A stretch of 64,000 nt of DNA, from contig NZ_JAIUCZ020000008.1 of assembly GCF_020176955.2 (NCBI RefSeq), positions 124,001 to 188,000 on the forward strand. The letters run 5' to 3'. The position numbers were made by a program, and so were the translations under genes. A model generated the notes under the pieces. It made no database searches. It was not told the DNA's origin and saw nothing but the letters and a program-made list of their open reading frames with translations. This DNA comes from Nocardia sp. alder85J (lineage in GTDB: Bacteria > Actinomycetota > Actinomycetes > Mycobacteriales > Mycobacteriaceae). Of the stretch, positions 14,973 through 24,325 are shown piece after piece; the stretch's first letter is position 1; the number at the start of each line of letters is the position of its first letter.

Positions 14973-16142
14973 ATGAGAGACGCAGTGATCGTCGAAGCCG
15001 TGCGCACTCCCGTCGGCAAGGGCAAGGCGACCGGCGCGCTGCACGAGGTGCATCCGGTGGACCTGCTCGCGCACAGCCTGCGCGAGGTGGTGGGCCGCAG
15101 CGGCATCGATGCGGGCCTGATCGACGACGTGATCGGCGGCGTCGTCACGCAGGTCGGCGAGCAGTCGGTCAACATCACCCGGCGGGCGGCACTGGCCGCC
15201 GGTTACCCCGAATCGGTGCCCGCCACCACCGTCGACCGGCAGTGCGGCAGCAGCCAGCAGGCCATCCACTTCGCGGCACAGGGCGTCATCGCCGGCGCCT
15301 ACGATGTGGTGGTCGCCGCCGGGCTGGAGTCGATGAGCCGAATCCCGATGGGCTCCAGCACGATCGGCGCCACCGACCTGAACGGCGTCGCCTTCGCGCA
15401 GCGCTATCCCGACGAGCTGGTGCCGCAGGGCATCAGCGCCGAACTGATCGCCTCCCGCTGGGACATCAGCCGGACCGCGATGGACGAGTTCTCCCTCGCC
15501 AGCCACGAGAAGGCCGCGGCCGCGACGAAGAACGGCTCGTTCGAGGCACAGCTCGCGCCGCTGGCCGGGCTCACCAGCGACGAGGGCATCCGGGTGGGCA
15601 GCAGCCTGGAGACCCTCGGCGGCCTGCGGCCCGCGTTCTACAACGAGCAGTACGGCGCCCGCTTCCCGGAGATCGGCTGGAACATCACCGCCGCCAACTC
15701 CAGCCAGATCAACGACGGCAGCGCCGCGGTGCTGATCACCACCAGCGAGAAGGCGAAGGAATTGGGCCTGCGGCCGCTGGCCCGGCTGCACAGCTTCTCC
15801 GTCGCCGGTGACGATCCGCTGCTGATGCTGACCGCGGTCATCCCCGCGACTCGGAAGGTGTTGCAGCGGGCCGGATTACAGCTGTCCGACATCGATCTGT
15901 TCGAGGTGAACGAGGCGTTCGCCGCGGTGGTGCTGGCCTGGGCGAAAGACACCGGGGCGGACCTGTCGAAGGTGAACGTGCACGGTGGCGCGATCGCCAT
16001 CGGCCACCCGCTGGGTGCGTCCGGGGCGCGGCTGGCCACCACGCTGGTCCACGCCATGGCCGAGCGTGGCGCCCGCTTCGGCCTGCAAACCATGTGCGAG
16101 GCAGGCGGATTGGCCAACGCGACCATCTTCGAACGGTTGTAG
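14973..16142 (+). CDS. Acetyl-CoA acetyltransferase-type thiolase
   Basis: 389 residues from ATG 14973 with GGAAGGA upstream. The thiolase residues are present: acyl-carrying Cys91 in DRQCGSSQQA, His345 in AIGHPLGASG and Cys375 in TMCEAGGLANA. The GGVVTQVGEQSVNITR segment resembles the degradative thiolases FadA5 and its relatives in mycobacteria. It catalyses CoA-dependent cleavage of a 3-oxoacyl-CoA, in fatty-acid or sterol side-chain breakdown. It is divergent from the HxlR regulator, which probably controls it. Confidence 0.85.
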   Translation: MRDAVIVEAVRTPVGKGKATGALHEVHPVDLLAHSLREVVGRSGIDAGLIDDVIGGVVTQVGEQSVNITRRAALAAGYPESVPATTVDRQCGSSQQAIHFAAQGVIAGAYDVVVAAGLESMSRIPMGSSTIGATDLNGVAFAQRYPDELVPQGISAELIASRWDISRTAMDEFSLASHEKAAAATKNGSFEAQLAPLAGLTSDEGIRVGSSLETLGGLRPAFYNEQYGARFPEIGWNITAANSSQINDGSAAVLITTSEKAKELGLRPLARLHSFSVAGDDPLLMLTAVIPATRKVLQRAGLQLSDIDLFEVNEAFAAVVLAWAKDTGADLSKVNVHGGAIAIGHPLGASGARLATTLVHAMAERGARFGLQTMCEAGGLANATIFERL

Positions 16143-16207
16143 GACGCGTAGTCGACGATCCGGGAGCGCCACGGCGCTTCCAGATCGTTGGACCGGCATC
16201 CATGTAG

Positions 16208-16543
16208 ATCGGATCCACGTATCCGGCCGAGGTCGGCGACGCGTTGGCAATCGGTCCGGCCGATGCCGTGGACGCACATCTCGGGTCCGGTGGAATTCCC
16301 GGGATACTCCGCAGCCGGCCGTCGGGGACGTCCGCCCTCGATTTCCTCCGGCAGGAATGTCTCGATCCGGCGGCGCCGGTCTTCGGTATCCCGGAATCCA
16401 CACTGCTTGCCGAATTTCCGAATCCCGACCAATCACGCCGCGTGCTCGAAGCCGTCGGCAGTGACGAGATTCGGTGGGGGCCCGAGCAGGTCATCGCCGC
16501 ATGGCGCTCGTCACCGTTCCGGGGTTGCCGAGGCCGTCCATGA
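16208..16543 (+). CDS. Possible unknown protein or gene remnant
   Basis: An open frame with actinomycete-like third-position GC reads AIGPADAVDAHLGSGGIPGI and later LLAEFPNPDQSRRVLEAVGS, WGPEQVIAAW. The only starts are rare (TTG 16244). It overlaps the end of the TetR gene. I recognise no family. It may be the remains of a larger gene. Confidence 0.25.
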   Translation: MGSTYPAEVGDALAIGPADAVDAHLGSGGIPGILRSRPSGTSALDFLRQECLDPAAPVFGIPESTLLAEFPNPDQSRRVLEAVGSDEIRWGPEQVIAAWRSSPFRGCRGRP

Positions 16544-17228
16544 TCAGGCCGAGAGTGAACTCGAAGCGGTCCTGGGCGGTTCCGGCCGTGAGTTCGGTGG
16601 CGTAGCGCTTGGTGTTCGGGAGGGAGTCGGGGAGGACAGCGAAGCGCTGCGGTAGTTCGTCGCGGTCGACGGCCGAACGGTCGATGAGGGAATTCTCCAG
16701 GCAGAATGCGTTGATGTAGAGGAGCAGGGCGTCGATCGCCCAGGCTGCCGTCTGCGGGTCGGCGCCGCCGGCCAGCACGACGGCCAGCAGGCCCTCGCTG
16801 ACGCGCAGGGTTTCCAGATTGGTCGGGACGACCGCCAGTGCCGCCAGCGAGATGCCGGGATAGCGCTGGTACTGCTCACGGATCCGGGTGCAGACCTCGA
16901 TGAGCTGCTCCCGCCAGCGCCGTGGATCCGCTTCGGGGAGTTCGATTTCGGCGCACAGGCGTCCCACCAGCAGATCGTCCAGATCCTCTTTGTTCACGAC
17001 GTGGGCATAGAGCGATGCCGGGCCCGTCTCGAGGGCGCCGGCCACTCGCCGCATCGTCAAGGAGGCGTATCCCTCGCGCTCGACGATGCCGAGCGCGGTC
17101 TCGACGATCGCGTCGACAGTGATGGGTTGCTTCCGGCCCGCCGACGGTCCGCGACGGGGTGCGGCGGGGTCGCCGGGTGCCGCTTGCTGATGCCGTGCGG
17201 CGCGTCGTCGCTGCGGAGGCGAGTCCAT
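16491..17228 (-). CDS. TetR-family regulator
   Basis: 245 residues from ATG 17228. A basic, Pro-rich N-terminal tail of about 33 residues precedes the helix-turn-helix (ALGIVEREGYASLTMRRVAG, then ETGPASLYAHVVNKEDL). The C-terminal part is the TetR_C type seen in tetracycline-repressor-like proteins (YPGISLAALAVVPTNLETLR). It is divergent from the FAD monooxygenase, with two candidate operators between them, so it is probably that gene's repressor. Confidence 0.85.
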   Translation of the reverse strand: MDSPPQRRRAARHQQAAPGDPAAPRRGPSAGRKQPITVDAIVETALGIVEREGYASLTMRRVAGALETGPASLYAHVVNKEDLDDLLVGRLCAEIELPEADPRRWREQLIEVCTRIREQYQRYPGISLAALAVVPTNLETLRVSEGLLAVVLAGGADPQTAAWAIDALLLYINAFCLENSLIDRSAVDRDELPQRFAVLPDSLPNTKRYATELTAGTAQDRFEFTLGLIMDGLGNPGTVTSAMRR

Positions 17229-17264
17229 GGCCGCAAGTCTAACCGGGGGCGAGCATGGTTCTTA

Positions 17265-17301
17265 TTGACGCGAACATTGTTCTAGTAGTAGAACGGTGTT
17301 C
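17265..17301. promoter_or_regulatory. Promoter with tandem TetR-type operators
   Basis: GAACATTGTTC (17272-17282) and GAACGGTGTTC (17291-17301) are two copies of GAAC-N3-GTTC, 19 bp apart. They create a perfect overlapping palindrome GTTCTA-GTAG-TAGAAC (17279-17294). A TTGACG -35 (17265-17270) sits just before them. The 235 bases from here to the monooxygenase start hold no supported gene. Confidence 0.6.
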
Positions 17302-17536
17302 GTACACCGCCCTCCTCGCAGAGTTCGTCGGCACCCGACGACACCCGGATTGCTCGTGCCGTCCCGGGCGAACCTGCCGAGTCCCCTGGCCGGCCGACAC
17401 GCGCCCGGTGCGGCCCACCGCCGAACGATCCGGTGCCTCGATACTTGTCGCCGATTACCGCTCCGACCTGCTGAGACGGGCTCAATCGAACGAGGCGGAC
17501 CTGCGGAGACCGGCCCCGTCGGAGAGAAGGATCCCG

Positions 17537-19072
17537 ATGCCCGAACAGACCACATCACCCGCCCGGACCGACTACGACGTACTCATCGTCGGCGCCGGCC
17601 CGGTCGGCCTGATGCTCGCCATCGAACTGCGCACCGCCGGAATCCGGGTGCTGGTCATCGAGCGGCTGGCCGAACCCGACACGGCCGTCAAGGCCGGCGC
17701 GGTCAATGCCGCCGCGACGGCGGCCCTGGAACGCCGCGGTCTGCTACCCGCCCTACGTGAGGCGCTGCGGCGGTTGTCCGTCCCGGTCGACGGCGGGCGA
17801 GCGCCCTCGGTCGGGCATTTCGGCGGCATCCAGGTCCCCGCCGGTCCGGTCGACCGAGAGGATCCGGTCCTGCGCGGCCGTGGCGCCGACGGCTGGTACC
17901 TGCCGATCCCGCAGGCCGAGTTGGAACGGGTACTCGGCCGGTACGCGGCGGAACTCGGCGTCGACATCCGCCGCGGGGTCGAGGTACGCGGCTTCGACGC
18001 CGACGAATCCGGTGTCACCGTCGGGTTGAACGGCAGCGCCGACGTGCGGGCGGCCTGGCTGGCCGGATGCGACGGCGGACACAGCCTCGTCCGGCGGCTG
18101 GCGGGCTTCGAGTTCACCGGGACGGATCCCGGGATCACCGGCCGCCAGGCGATCGCCACCGTGACCGGGGCGGACGGGCTACCGCCGGGCTGGCAGCACA
18201 CCCCCACCGGCGTCTACGTCCACGGGCCGATGCCGGGCCGGGTGCGCACGGTCGAATTCGACGGTCCACCGGCCGATCGGGAGGCCCCGGTCACCGCGAC
18301 CGAAATCGAGGACAGTCTGCGGCGTGTCACCGGCGCCGACATCCGCGTCACCGACCTGGTCGCCGGCACCCGCTTCACCGACAACGCCCGGCAGGCGACG
18401 ACCTACCGCCGCGGCCGCGTCCTACTCTGCGGGGACGCCGCCCACGTGCACTCGCCGTTCAGCGGTCAGGGCCTCAACCTCGGCCTCGGCGACGCCGTCA
18501 ACCTGGGCTGGAAGCTCGCCGCCACCGTGCGGGGCCGGGCACCCGCCGGCCTGCTCGACACCTACACCGCCGAACGCCATCCGATCGGGGCCTGGGTGCT
18601 CGATTGGACGCGCGCACAGGTCGCCGTGATGCGCGGCGACGCCGACAGCCGCGCACTGCGAGCCGTGGTCACCGACTTCCTCGGCACCCGCGACGGGGCT
18701 ACCTACTACGTGCAACGGGTCTCCGGCCTCTGGCAGCACTACGACCTCGGCGGCGGCCATCCGCTGGTCGGCGCGACGACGCCCGAACTCCGACTGGGCG
18801 ACGGGACACGGCTCGCCGACCACACCCGCTCCAGCCGCGCGCTGCTCGTCGATCTCGCCGGGGACGATCGGCTCACGGCCCTGGCCGAGCAATACTCCGG
18901 ACGCCTGGAACTGGTCCGGGCTCGTTCGGGCGACACGACGGTGAGCAGCGTGCTGATCCGGCCCGACGGCGTGGTGGCCTGGGCGGCGGACGGCATCGAG
19001 GACCTCGGCGGCCTGGAAACCGCTCTGACCCGCTGGCTCGGGAGCGGCGTGCGAGTTCCGTCCGAGCCGTGA
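17537..19072 (+). CDS. FAD-dependent aromatic monooxygenase (PheA/TfdB type)
   Basis: 511 residues from ATG 17537 with AGAGAAGGA upstream. It has the N-terminal Rossmann motif VLIVGAGPVGLMLAIELR, the middle motif AGCDGGHSLVRRLAGFEF, and the GD motif VLLCGDAAHVHSPFSGQGLN, all typical of group A flavoprotein hydroxylases. A C-terminal thioredoxin-like tail follows. The family includes rifampicin monooxygenase and polyketide hydroxylases; the substrate here is unknown. The frame is open 94 codons further upstream, but that extension has no family features. Confidence 0.85.
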   Translation: MPEQTTSPARTDYDVLIVGAGPVGLMLAIELRTAGIRVLVIERLAEPDTAVKAGAVNAAATAALERRGLLPALREALRRLSVPVDGGRAPSVGHFGGIQVPAGPVDREDPVLRGRGADGWYLPIPQAELERVLGRYAAELGVDIRRGVEVRGFDADESGVTVGLNGSADVRAAWLAGCDGGHSLVRRLAGFEFTGTDPGITGRQAIATVTGADGLPPGWQHTPTGVYVHGPMPGRVRTVEFDGPPADREAPVTATEIEDSLRRVTGADIRVTDLVAGTRFTDNARQATTYRRGRVLLCGDAAHVHSPFSGQGLNLGLGDAVNLGWKLAATVRGRAPAGLLDTYTAERHPIGAWVLDWTRAQVAVMRGDADSRALRAVVTDFLGTRDGATYYVQRVSGLWQHYDLGGGHPLVGATTPELRLGDGTRLADHTRSSRALLVDLAGDDRLTALAEQYSGRLELVRARSGDTTVSSVLIRPDGVVAWAADGIEDLGGLETALTRWLGSGVRVPSEP

Positions 19073-19312
19073 CACCTGCGGATACATCGACCGATGCCGC
19101 CGCGCCACAGGTCCGGCCGCACCGGGACCGTCTCACTGCCGCCGACAATCGACGGCACAGGTGATCGAACTGTCCCGATCGGAAATCCGGCCGCGCGCAG
19201 ACCGTCCCAGCCGACCCGAGCGGCCGAACCTCGTGAGCAGGTCGACGCGAGTCCGACCCGGGTAGCGCGGGCGAGTGCGGACAGGCTGGGCCCGTTCGGC
19301 CGGGCCGGGTCC

Positions 19313-19318
19313 TAGGCT
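19313..19318 (+). promoter_or_regulatory. -10 box of a leaderless menC mRNA
   Basis: TAGGCT lies 6 bases before the menC ATG and there is no Shine-Dalgarno, so transcription probably starts at the A of ATG. The rest of 19073-19324 shows no gene. Confidence 0.45.
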
Positions 19319-19324
19319 GAGCCC

Positions 19325-20299
19325 ATGAGCGATCTGCTGGATCCGCGGTCCGCGTTCGTCTACGCCATTCCGCTGCGCAACCGGTTCCGGGGGATCACCG
19401 TGCGGGAGGGTGTGCTGATCGAGGGGCCGCTCGGGTGGGGGGAATTCTGTCCCTTCGCCGAATACGACGACCGGGAGGCCGCCGGGTGGCTGGCCACCAC
19501 GGTGGAACAGATCTCCGTCGGATGGCCGGCGCCGGTGCGGGATCGGATTCCGGTGAATTGCATCGTGCCCGCGGTGGATCCGGAGCGCGCGTACGCGATC
19601 GTCGCCGAATCCGGTTGCCGCACCGCGAAAGTGAAGATCGCGGATCACCCCGGTTCGCTCACCGAGGATCTGGCCCGGGTCGAGGCCGTCCGGGCCGCGC
19701 TCGGGCCCGAGGGCGCGATCCGGGTGGACGCCAACGCCGTCTGGGATGTCGAGACCGCGGTCCACCACATCCAGAAGATCGAACATGCCGCGGGCGGACT
19801 GGAATACGTCGAGCAACCGTGCCGCGACATCGAGGAATTGGCGGCCGTCCGGCGGCGGACCGGTGTCCGGATCGCCGCCGACGAATCCATCCGCCGCGCC
19901 GGCGATCCGCTGCGGGTCGATGTCGCCGCGGCGGCCGATATCGCCGTGCTGAAATGCACCCCGCTCGGCGGCGTGCGACGCGCGCTGAAGGTCGCCGAGG
20001 CCACCGGACTGCCGTGCGTGGTGTCCTCCGCACTGGAGACCAGCGTCGGCCTCTCGGCCCAACTGGCGCTGGCCGGCGCACTGCCGGAGCTCGATTTCGC
20101 CTGCGGCCTGGGCACTGTGAAGCTGTTCGACGGAGACGTGGTCGCCGAATCATCACGCCCGGTCGACGGTTTCCTCCCGGTTCCGAAAGCCCCACCGACC
20201 CCGGATCCCGCACTGCTGCGCCGCTTCCGGCACCCGGACCCGGACCGGACCGCCTGGTGGCGCACCCGCCTCGAACGGGTGCGGCTGTTGCTGCGCTGA
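19325..20299 (+). CDS. menC: o-Succinylbenzoate synthase
   Basis: 324 residues from ATG 19325. It is an enolase-superfamily enzyme: the catalytic Lys in AKVKIAD, metal ligands in RVDANAVW, YVEQPC and IAADESI, and the second Lys in AVLKCTPLGG. It dehydrates SHCHC to o-succinylbenzoate in menaquinone biosynthesis. The length matches actinobacterial MenC (about 320-330). Other men genes are not in this window. Confidence 0.9.
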   Translation: MSDLLDPRSAFVYAIPLRNRFRGITVREGVLIEGPLGWGEFCPFAEYDDREAAGWLATTVEQISVGWPAPVRDRIPVNCIVPAVDPERAYAIVAESGCRTAKVKIADHPGSLTEDLARVEAVRAALGPEGAIRVDANAVWDVETAVHHIQKIEHAAGGLEYVEQPCRDIEELAAVRRRTGVRIAADESIRRAGDPLRVDVAAAADIAVLKCTPLGGVRRALKVAEATGLPCVVSSALETSVGLSAQLALAGALPELDFACGLGTVKLFDGDVVAESSRPVDGFLPVPKAPPTPDPALLRRFRHPDPDRTAWWRTRLERVRLLLR

Positions 20300-20330
20300 T
20301 CGCCGGTTCCGGTCGGTGCGCAGCGGGTCG

Positions 20331-20846
20331 TCAGCCCAGGCGGGCGCCGCAACCGAGCAGCGTGGTGCGCAGCAACAGCGCGGCCTCCGGGCCGACGATC
20401 CCGTCCACCAGATCGAGGTAGCGAGTGCAGAATTCGGGGCCGTGCGCTGCCAGGTCGGCTCCGGCGGGTTCCAGGTGGTGGGCGAGTTCGTGGAGAACCA
20501 CCAACTCGCGCAGGGCCCAAGCGGTTCCGCCGGTGTGCAGGGGGACCGCGAGGACACCGGTGTCGAATTCGTAGTGGGCCGCCAGGGCTCCCGATCGAGC
20601 GCGCACCCGGATCGGCACGGTGGCGCGATCCCATTGCGCGCGTACCCAATTCAGGGACAGCACCTTGTCCGCGTAGCTCTGTACCGATTCGACCGAGGCG
20701 AATCTGCGCTCGATCGGCAGGGTCAGGTGTGAGCCGTGCAGTTCGACCGTGCGGGCGCCGTGCTCGTCGGCACGCTCGAACATCCGGCGCACCAAGCCCT
20801 CCGCGTCGTACACCCGGGCTCGCTGCGCGTCTCGGGTACCGCTCAT
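20331..20846 (-). CDS. TIGR04338-type zinc metallohydrolase
   Basis: 171 residues from ATG 20846. The zinc-peptidase motif is LHELAHHL with a following HGPEFC that can give the third ligand. Proteins of this actinobacterial family are small cytosolic metallohydrolases of unknown substrate. It is the last gene of a tight operon: DUF2786 gene, 45-residue gene, then this gene 7 bases later. Confidence 0.8.
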   Translation of the reverse strand: MSGTRDAQRARVYDAEGLVRRMFERADEHGARTVELHGSHLTLPIERRFASVESVQSYADKVLSLNWVRAQWDRATVPIRVRARSGALAAHYEFDTGVLAVPLHTGGTAWALRELVVLHELAHHLEPAGADLAAHGPEFCTRYLDLVDGIVGPEAALLLRTTLLGCGARLG

Positions 20847-20853
20847 CGCGGGC

Positions 20854-20991
20854 TCACGCGGGCACGACCCGGCGCACGGGCATTCGGTACCCGACCGCAT
20901 CGACGTGCGTGATTCCGGGCGATGCCGAACCGAGCGCATATGCGCGCGGCGTGCAGATGCCGGTGGCGCATCCGGGACACGGCATGCTCAT
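20854..20991 (-). CDS. 45-residue cysteine-containing small protein
   Basis: ATG 20991 overlaps the stop of the DUF2786 gene by four bases (ATGA). The product begins MSMPCPGCATGICTPRAYAL and ends RMPVRRVVPA. Three Cys near the N-terminus (CPGC and C) suggest a metal or redox site. It is placed between two genes that occur together in actinobacteria, and the tight overlap supports translation. No family is recognised. Confidence 0.65.
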   Translation of the reverse strand: MSMPCPGCATGICTPRAYALGSASPGITHVDAVGYRMPVRRVVPA

Positions 20992-21833
20992 CGGCCCTCG
21001 TCCAATTGCCCACGTGCCGCGCCCAGTTCGGGGGCGGTGCCCAGGCGTGCGGCGCGGCCGGCGCGGTCGCCGGCGCGGCGGGCGGCGGCCGAGTAGCTCG
21101 CGGACTCCTGGGGGCCGCGCCAGGTGCCGCGGGCCTGTGAGGTGCTGGAATAGAAGTCCTTCAGCTCGACGTCCTTGTCGCGCAGGGCCACCGCGGTGCC
21201 GGGGGCCGCACTCTCCTCGCGCAGTGCCTCCGCCCGGACGTCGGCCTGTACCGAGGCCAGGCGGCGGCCGATGCGGGCCGCGAAGGCCATCTGGAAGTTC
21301 AGGCGGGCCGTCACCGGGGCTACCGGGGCCTGGACCCGGCGCTGGACCGTACGGCCCCATCGGGATTCCGCCACGATCTTCTCCACGGTGGCCGACTTGT
21401 AGGCGCCCGACTTGATGTACTGGTCCGAGGCTCGCACCATCTGTACCAGCAGGCTGGCGTAGAGGGCCTCGCAGGTGGCGATGTCGGAGTCGAATCCGTA
21501 CGCGTAGACCTGGGTCGACGAGCGGGCCACATCGCAGCGCACGTCGTTGGCGGTGGCGATCGCCACGAAAAGCTGCACGTAGGTGCGCAATCCGCGCTTT
21601 CCGGGCGTGCCGATCGGAATCATCCGCTGCACGGGGGCGGCGCGGCGCTCCCGCCCGGCCACGTGCGCGCGGGCCACCGCCAGATCGATCGACGAGCGGG
21701 TGGCCAGCCGCTGGGCGGCGGCGAGGAAGGCCTCGGCCTCGTGCTCGTTGTCGGTCGACTCGGCCTGCCGCAGCAGGCCGCCGATTCGGGTCAGCAGCTT
21801 GTCCTGGGGCGCGGCGCCGGTCTGGGTGGACAT
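20988..21833 (-). CDS. DUF2786-domain protein
   Basis: 281 residues from ATG 21833. The N-terminal part (KLLTRIGGLLRQAESTDNEH, EAEAFLAAAQRLATRSSID) is the DUF2786 domain. A second domain with YVQLFVAIATANDVRCDVAR follows, then a basic helical C-terminus. A TATCCT box lies 7 bases upstream of the ATG, so the mRNA may be leaderless. Function unknown; the operon with TIGR04338 suggests a shared role. Confidence 0.8.
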   Translation of the reverse strand: MSTQTGAAPQDKLLTRIGGLLRQAESTDNEHEAEAFLAAAQRLATRSSIDLAVARAHVAGRERRAAPVQRMIPIGTPGKRGLRTYVQLFVAIATANDVRCDVARSSTQVYAYGFDSDIATCEALYASLLVQMVRASDQYIKSGAYKSATVEKIVAESRWGRTVQRRVQAPVAPVTARLNFQMAFAARIGRRLASVQADVRAEALREESAAPGTAVALRDKDVELKDFYSSTSQARGTWRGPQESASYSAAARRAGDRAGRAARLGTAPELGAARGQLDEGR

Positions 21834-21955
21834 GGCGGCCAGGATACGAGAACGGACCGACACTCCTCGGGCGGGCGAAGTGACGACCATGTATCTTGCC
21901 AAGGGCAACCGGCTGAGTGTGCTGGCGCTCACGTCTCGACCCTGGAGTATCCGCG

Positions 21956-23257
21956 ATGGCTTTGAACAAGATGGCGCCCCGACGTACATCTCTCGTGTCC
22001 CGCGCGGCGCTGGCAGCGGCGTCGGTCGCCCTGCTGACCGCCGCGTTCACCAGCGCCTGCTCCAGTTCGAGCAGCGTCAACCCGCTCACCGAGAATCTGT
22101 CCGGCCGCGGGCCGATCACCTTCGTCGAGGGTAAGGACACCACCGAGACCGGTGTGGTGAAGCAACTGGTCGACCGCTGGAACTCCGCGCATCCGGACGA
22201 GAAGGTCACCTTCAAGGAACAGTCCAACGACGCCTCCCAGCAGTACGACGACCTGGCTCAGCACCTGACCGCCAAGCAGCCGGACTACGACGTGATGGCG
22301 CTGGACGTCCCGTGGACCGCCGAATTCGCGGCCAAGGGCTGGGTGCAGCCGCTGAAGGATTCGTTCTCGATCGACACCTCCACCCTGCTGTCGCCGACGG
22401 TGGCCAGCGCCACCTACAAGGGCAACCTGTACGCGGCCCCGCTCAACACCAACGGCGGCCTGCTGTTCTACCGCAAGGACCTGCTCCAGACCCCGCCGAA
22501 GACCTGGTCCGAGCTGCTGGCCGACTGCAACGTGGCGAAGTCGCACGGAATCGACTGCTACGCCGGGCAGTTCAAGAACTACGAGGGCCTGACCGTGAAC
22601 TCGGCCGAGGTGATCAACGCCTTCGGCGGCACCTTCGTCGGCCCGGACGGCAAGACCCCCACGGTCGACAGCCCGCAGTCGCGCGCCGGCCTGCAGGTAC
22701 TCGCCGACGCCTTCAAGAACGGCGACATCCCGAAGGAGGCCACCTCCTTCACCGAGACCGAGAGCCAGAACGCCTTCGCCCAGGGCAAACTGCTGTTCCT
22801 GCGCACCTGGCCGAGCTTCTACGGTTCGGCCAACGCCGACTCCTCGGCGGTCAAGGGCGACACCGCGGTCGCGCCGCTGCCCGGCAAGGACGGCATCGGC
22901 GCCTCCACCCTCGGCGGTTACAACGCGGCGATCAGCGCCTACTCGAAGAACAAGGCCACCGCCCTGGACTTCCTGCGCTTCCTGATCGGCGAGGACGCGC
23001 AGCACATCGTGGCCGACGGCGCGCTGCCGTCGGTGCGGGCCTCGCTCTACGACGATCCGGCGCTGATCGCGAAGATGCCCTACCTGCCCGCGCTGAAGGA
23101 TTCCATCGCCAGCGCCGTGCCGCGGCCGGTGACCCCGTTCTACCCGGCGGTGTCCAAGGCCATCTCCGAGAACGCCTATGCTGCCCTGACCGGGACCAAG
23201 TCCGTCGACGACGCGATCACCGGCATGCAGAAGGGCATCGAGGCCGCCGGTTCGTAA
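21956..23257 (+). CDS. Sugar ABC transporter substrate-binding lipoprotein (LpqY-like)
   Basis: 433 residues from ATG 21956 with GGAG upstream. A basic start and hydrophobic stretch lead to a lipobox with Cys35 (FTSAC-S). The mature part is a family 1 carbohydrate-binding protein: DYDVMALDVPWTAEFAAKGW, LYAAPLNTNGGLLFYRKDLL and ADGALPSVRASLYDDP resemble mycobacterial LpqY, which binds trehalose. Two permease genes follow in the same operon. The sugar is inferred only from this likeness. Confidence 0.85.
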   Translation: MALNKMAPRRTSLVSRAALAAASVALLTAAFTSACSSSSSVNPLTENLSGRGPITFVEGKDTTETGVVKQLVDRWNSAHPDEKVTFKEQSNDASQQYDDLAQHLTAKQPDYDVMALDVPWTAEFAAKGWVQPLKDSFSIDTSTLLSPTVASATYKGNLYAAPLNTNGGLLFYRKDLLQTPPKTWSELLADCNVAKSHGIDCYAGQFKNYEGLTVNSAEVINAFGGTFVGPDGKTPTVDSPQSRAGLQVLADAFKNGDIPKEATSFTETESQNAFAQGKLLFLRTWPSFYGSANADSSAVKGDTAVAPLPGKDGIGASTLGGYNAAISAYSKNKATALDFLRFLIGEDAQHIVADGALPSVRASLYDDPALIAKMPYLPALKDSIASAVPRPVTPFYPAVSKAISENAYAALTGTKSVDDAITGMQKGIEAAGS

Positions 23258-23305
23258 CCGGCGCTCGCAGTCCCGTCGAGTCGTTCCCGTAGGAGAAGAG
23301 TCACG

Positions 23306-24325
23306 GTGTCAGATCCTTCGGGAGCAACCGACCTGGCCACTCGTCCGACCCCACCCGAACCGGCGGCCGCCCGCACCCGCCGGCTGCGGCTGCCCGGTTC
23401 GGGCCGGGCCTGGTTGTTCGTCGCGCCGGTGCTGGTGGCGCTGGCCGTCGTCATCGGCTATCCGGTGGTGCGGGCGCTGATCATGTCCTTCCAGAAGGAC
23501 TCCGGGCTCGATCCGGCCACCGGCATGTTCGTGCAGGGCGGCGGCGCCGGCTTCGACAACTACACACACTGGCTGTTGCAGCAGTGCCAATTGCCCGACG
23601 GCAGCGTCGAGACCTGCCCGACCGGCAATCTGGGTTCACAGTTCTGGGCGGCGATCGGCATCACCCTGCTGTTCACCGTGGTGACCGTGCTGCTGGAGAC
23701 GTCGCTCGGGCTCGGGATGGCCGCCGTGATGGGCAAGACCTTCCACGGCCGCGCGATCCTGCGGGCGGCGGTGCTGATCCCGTGGGCGATCCCGACCGCG
23801 GTGACGGCCCGGCTGTGGGAGTACATGTTCCAGTACGACGGCGTGGTGAACCACCTCTTCGGCACCCACATCCTGTGGAAGACCGATCCCTGGCCGTCCC
23901 GGTTCGCGGTGATCATCGCCGACGTCTGGAAGACCACGCCGTTCATGGCGCTGCTGCTGCTGGCCGGATTGCAGGTGATCCCGGCCGATGTCTACGAGGC
24001 CGCGCGGGTCGACGGCGCCTCGGCATGGCAGCGGTTCACCCGGATCACGCTGCCGCTGCTCAAGCCCGCGCTGCTGGTGGCGGTGCTGTTCCGGACCATG
24101 GACGCGCTGCGGCTGTACGACCTGCCCGCGATCATGATGCAGGGCAACCCGCACACCCGGACGATCTCGATGCTGGTCGTGGACCAGGTGCGGCAGGGCC
24201 CGAACAGTGCCTCGGCCCTGTCGGTGATCACCTTCCTGATGATCTTCGCGGTCGCGTTCCTGCTGGTGAAGGTGCTCGGCGCGAACGCCGTCGCCACCCA
24301 GGAAGAGCAGCGGAAGGCGCACTGA
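23306..24325 (+). CDS. Sugar ABC transporter permease (SugA-like)
   Basis: 339 residues from GTG 23306 with AGGAGAAGAG upstream. After a Pro/Ala-rich cytosolic start there are six membrane segments. The EAA loop that docks the ATPase is YEAARVDGASAWQRFTRITL. It pairs with the next gene, whose ATG overlaps its stop (TGATG). Confidence 0.9.
   Translation: MSDPSGATDLATRPTPPEPAAARTRRLRLPGSGRAWLFVAPVLVALAVVIGYPVVRALIMSFQKDSGLDPATGMFVQGGGAGFDNYTHWLLQQCQLPDGSVETCPTGNLGSQFWAAIGITLLFTVVTVLLETSLGLGMAAVMGKTFHGRAILRAAVLIPWAIPTAVTARLWEYMFQYDGVVNHLFGTHILWKTDPWPSRFAVIIADVWKTTPFMALLLLAGLQVIPADVYEAARVDGASAWQRFTRITLPLLKPALLVAVLFRTMDALRLYDLPAIMMQGNPHTRTISMLVVDQVRQGPNSASALSVITFLMIFAVAFLLVKVLGANAVATQEEQRKAH

Noticed and set aside
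17255..17536. N-terminal extension of the FAD monooxygenase
   Set aside because: The extra 94 codons show no family features, overlap the operator region, and a good ribosome site precedes ATG 17537.
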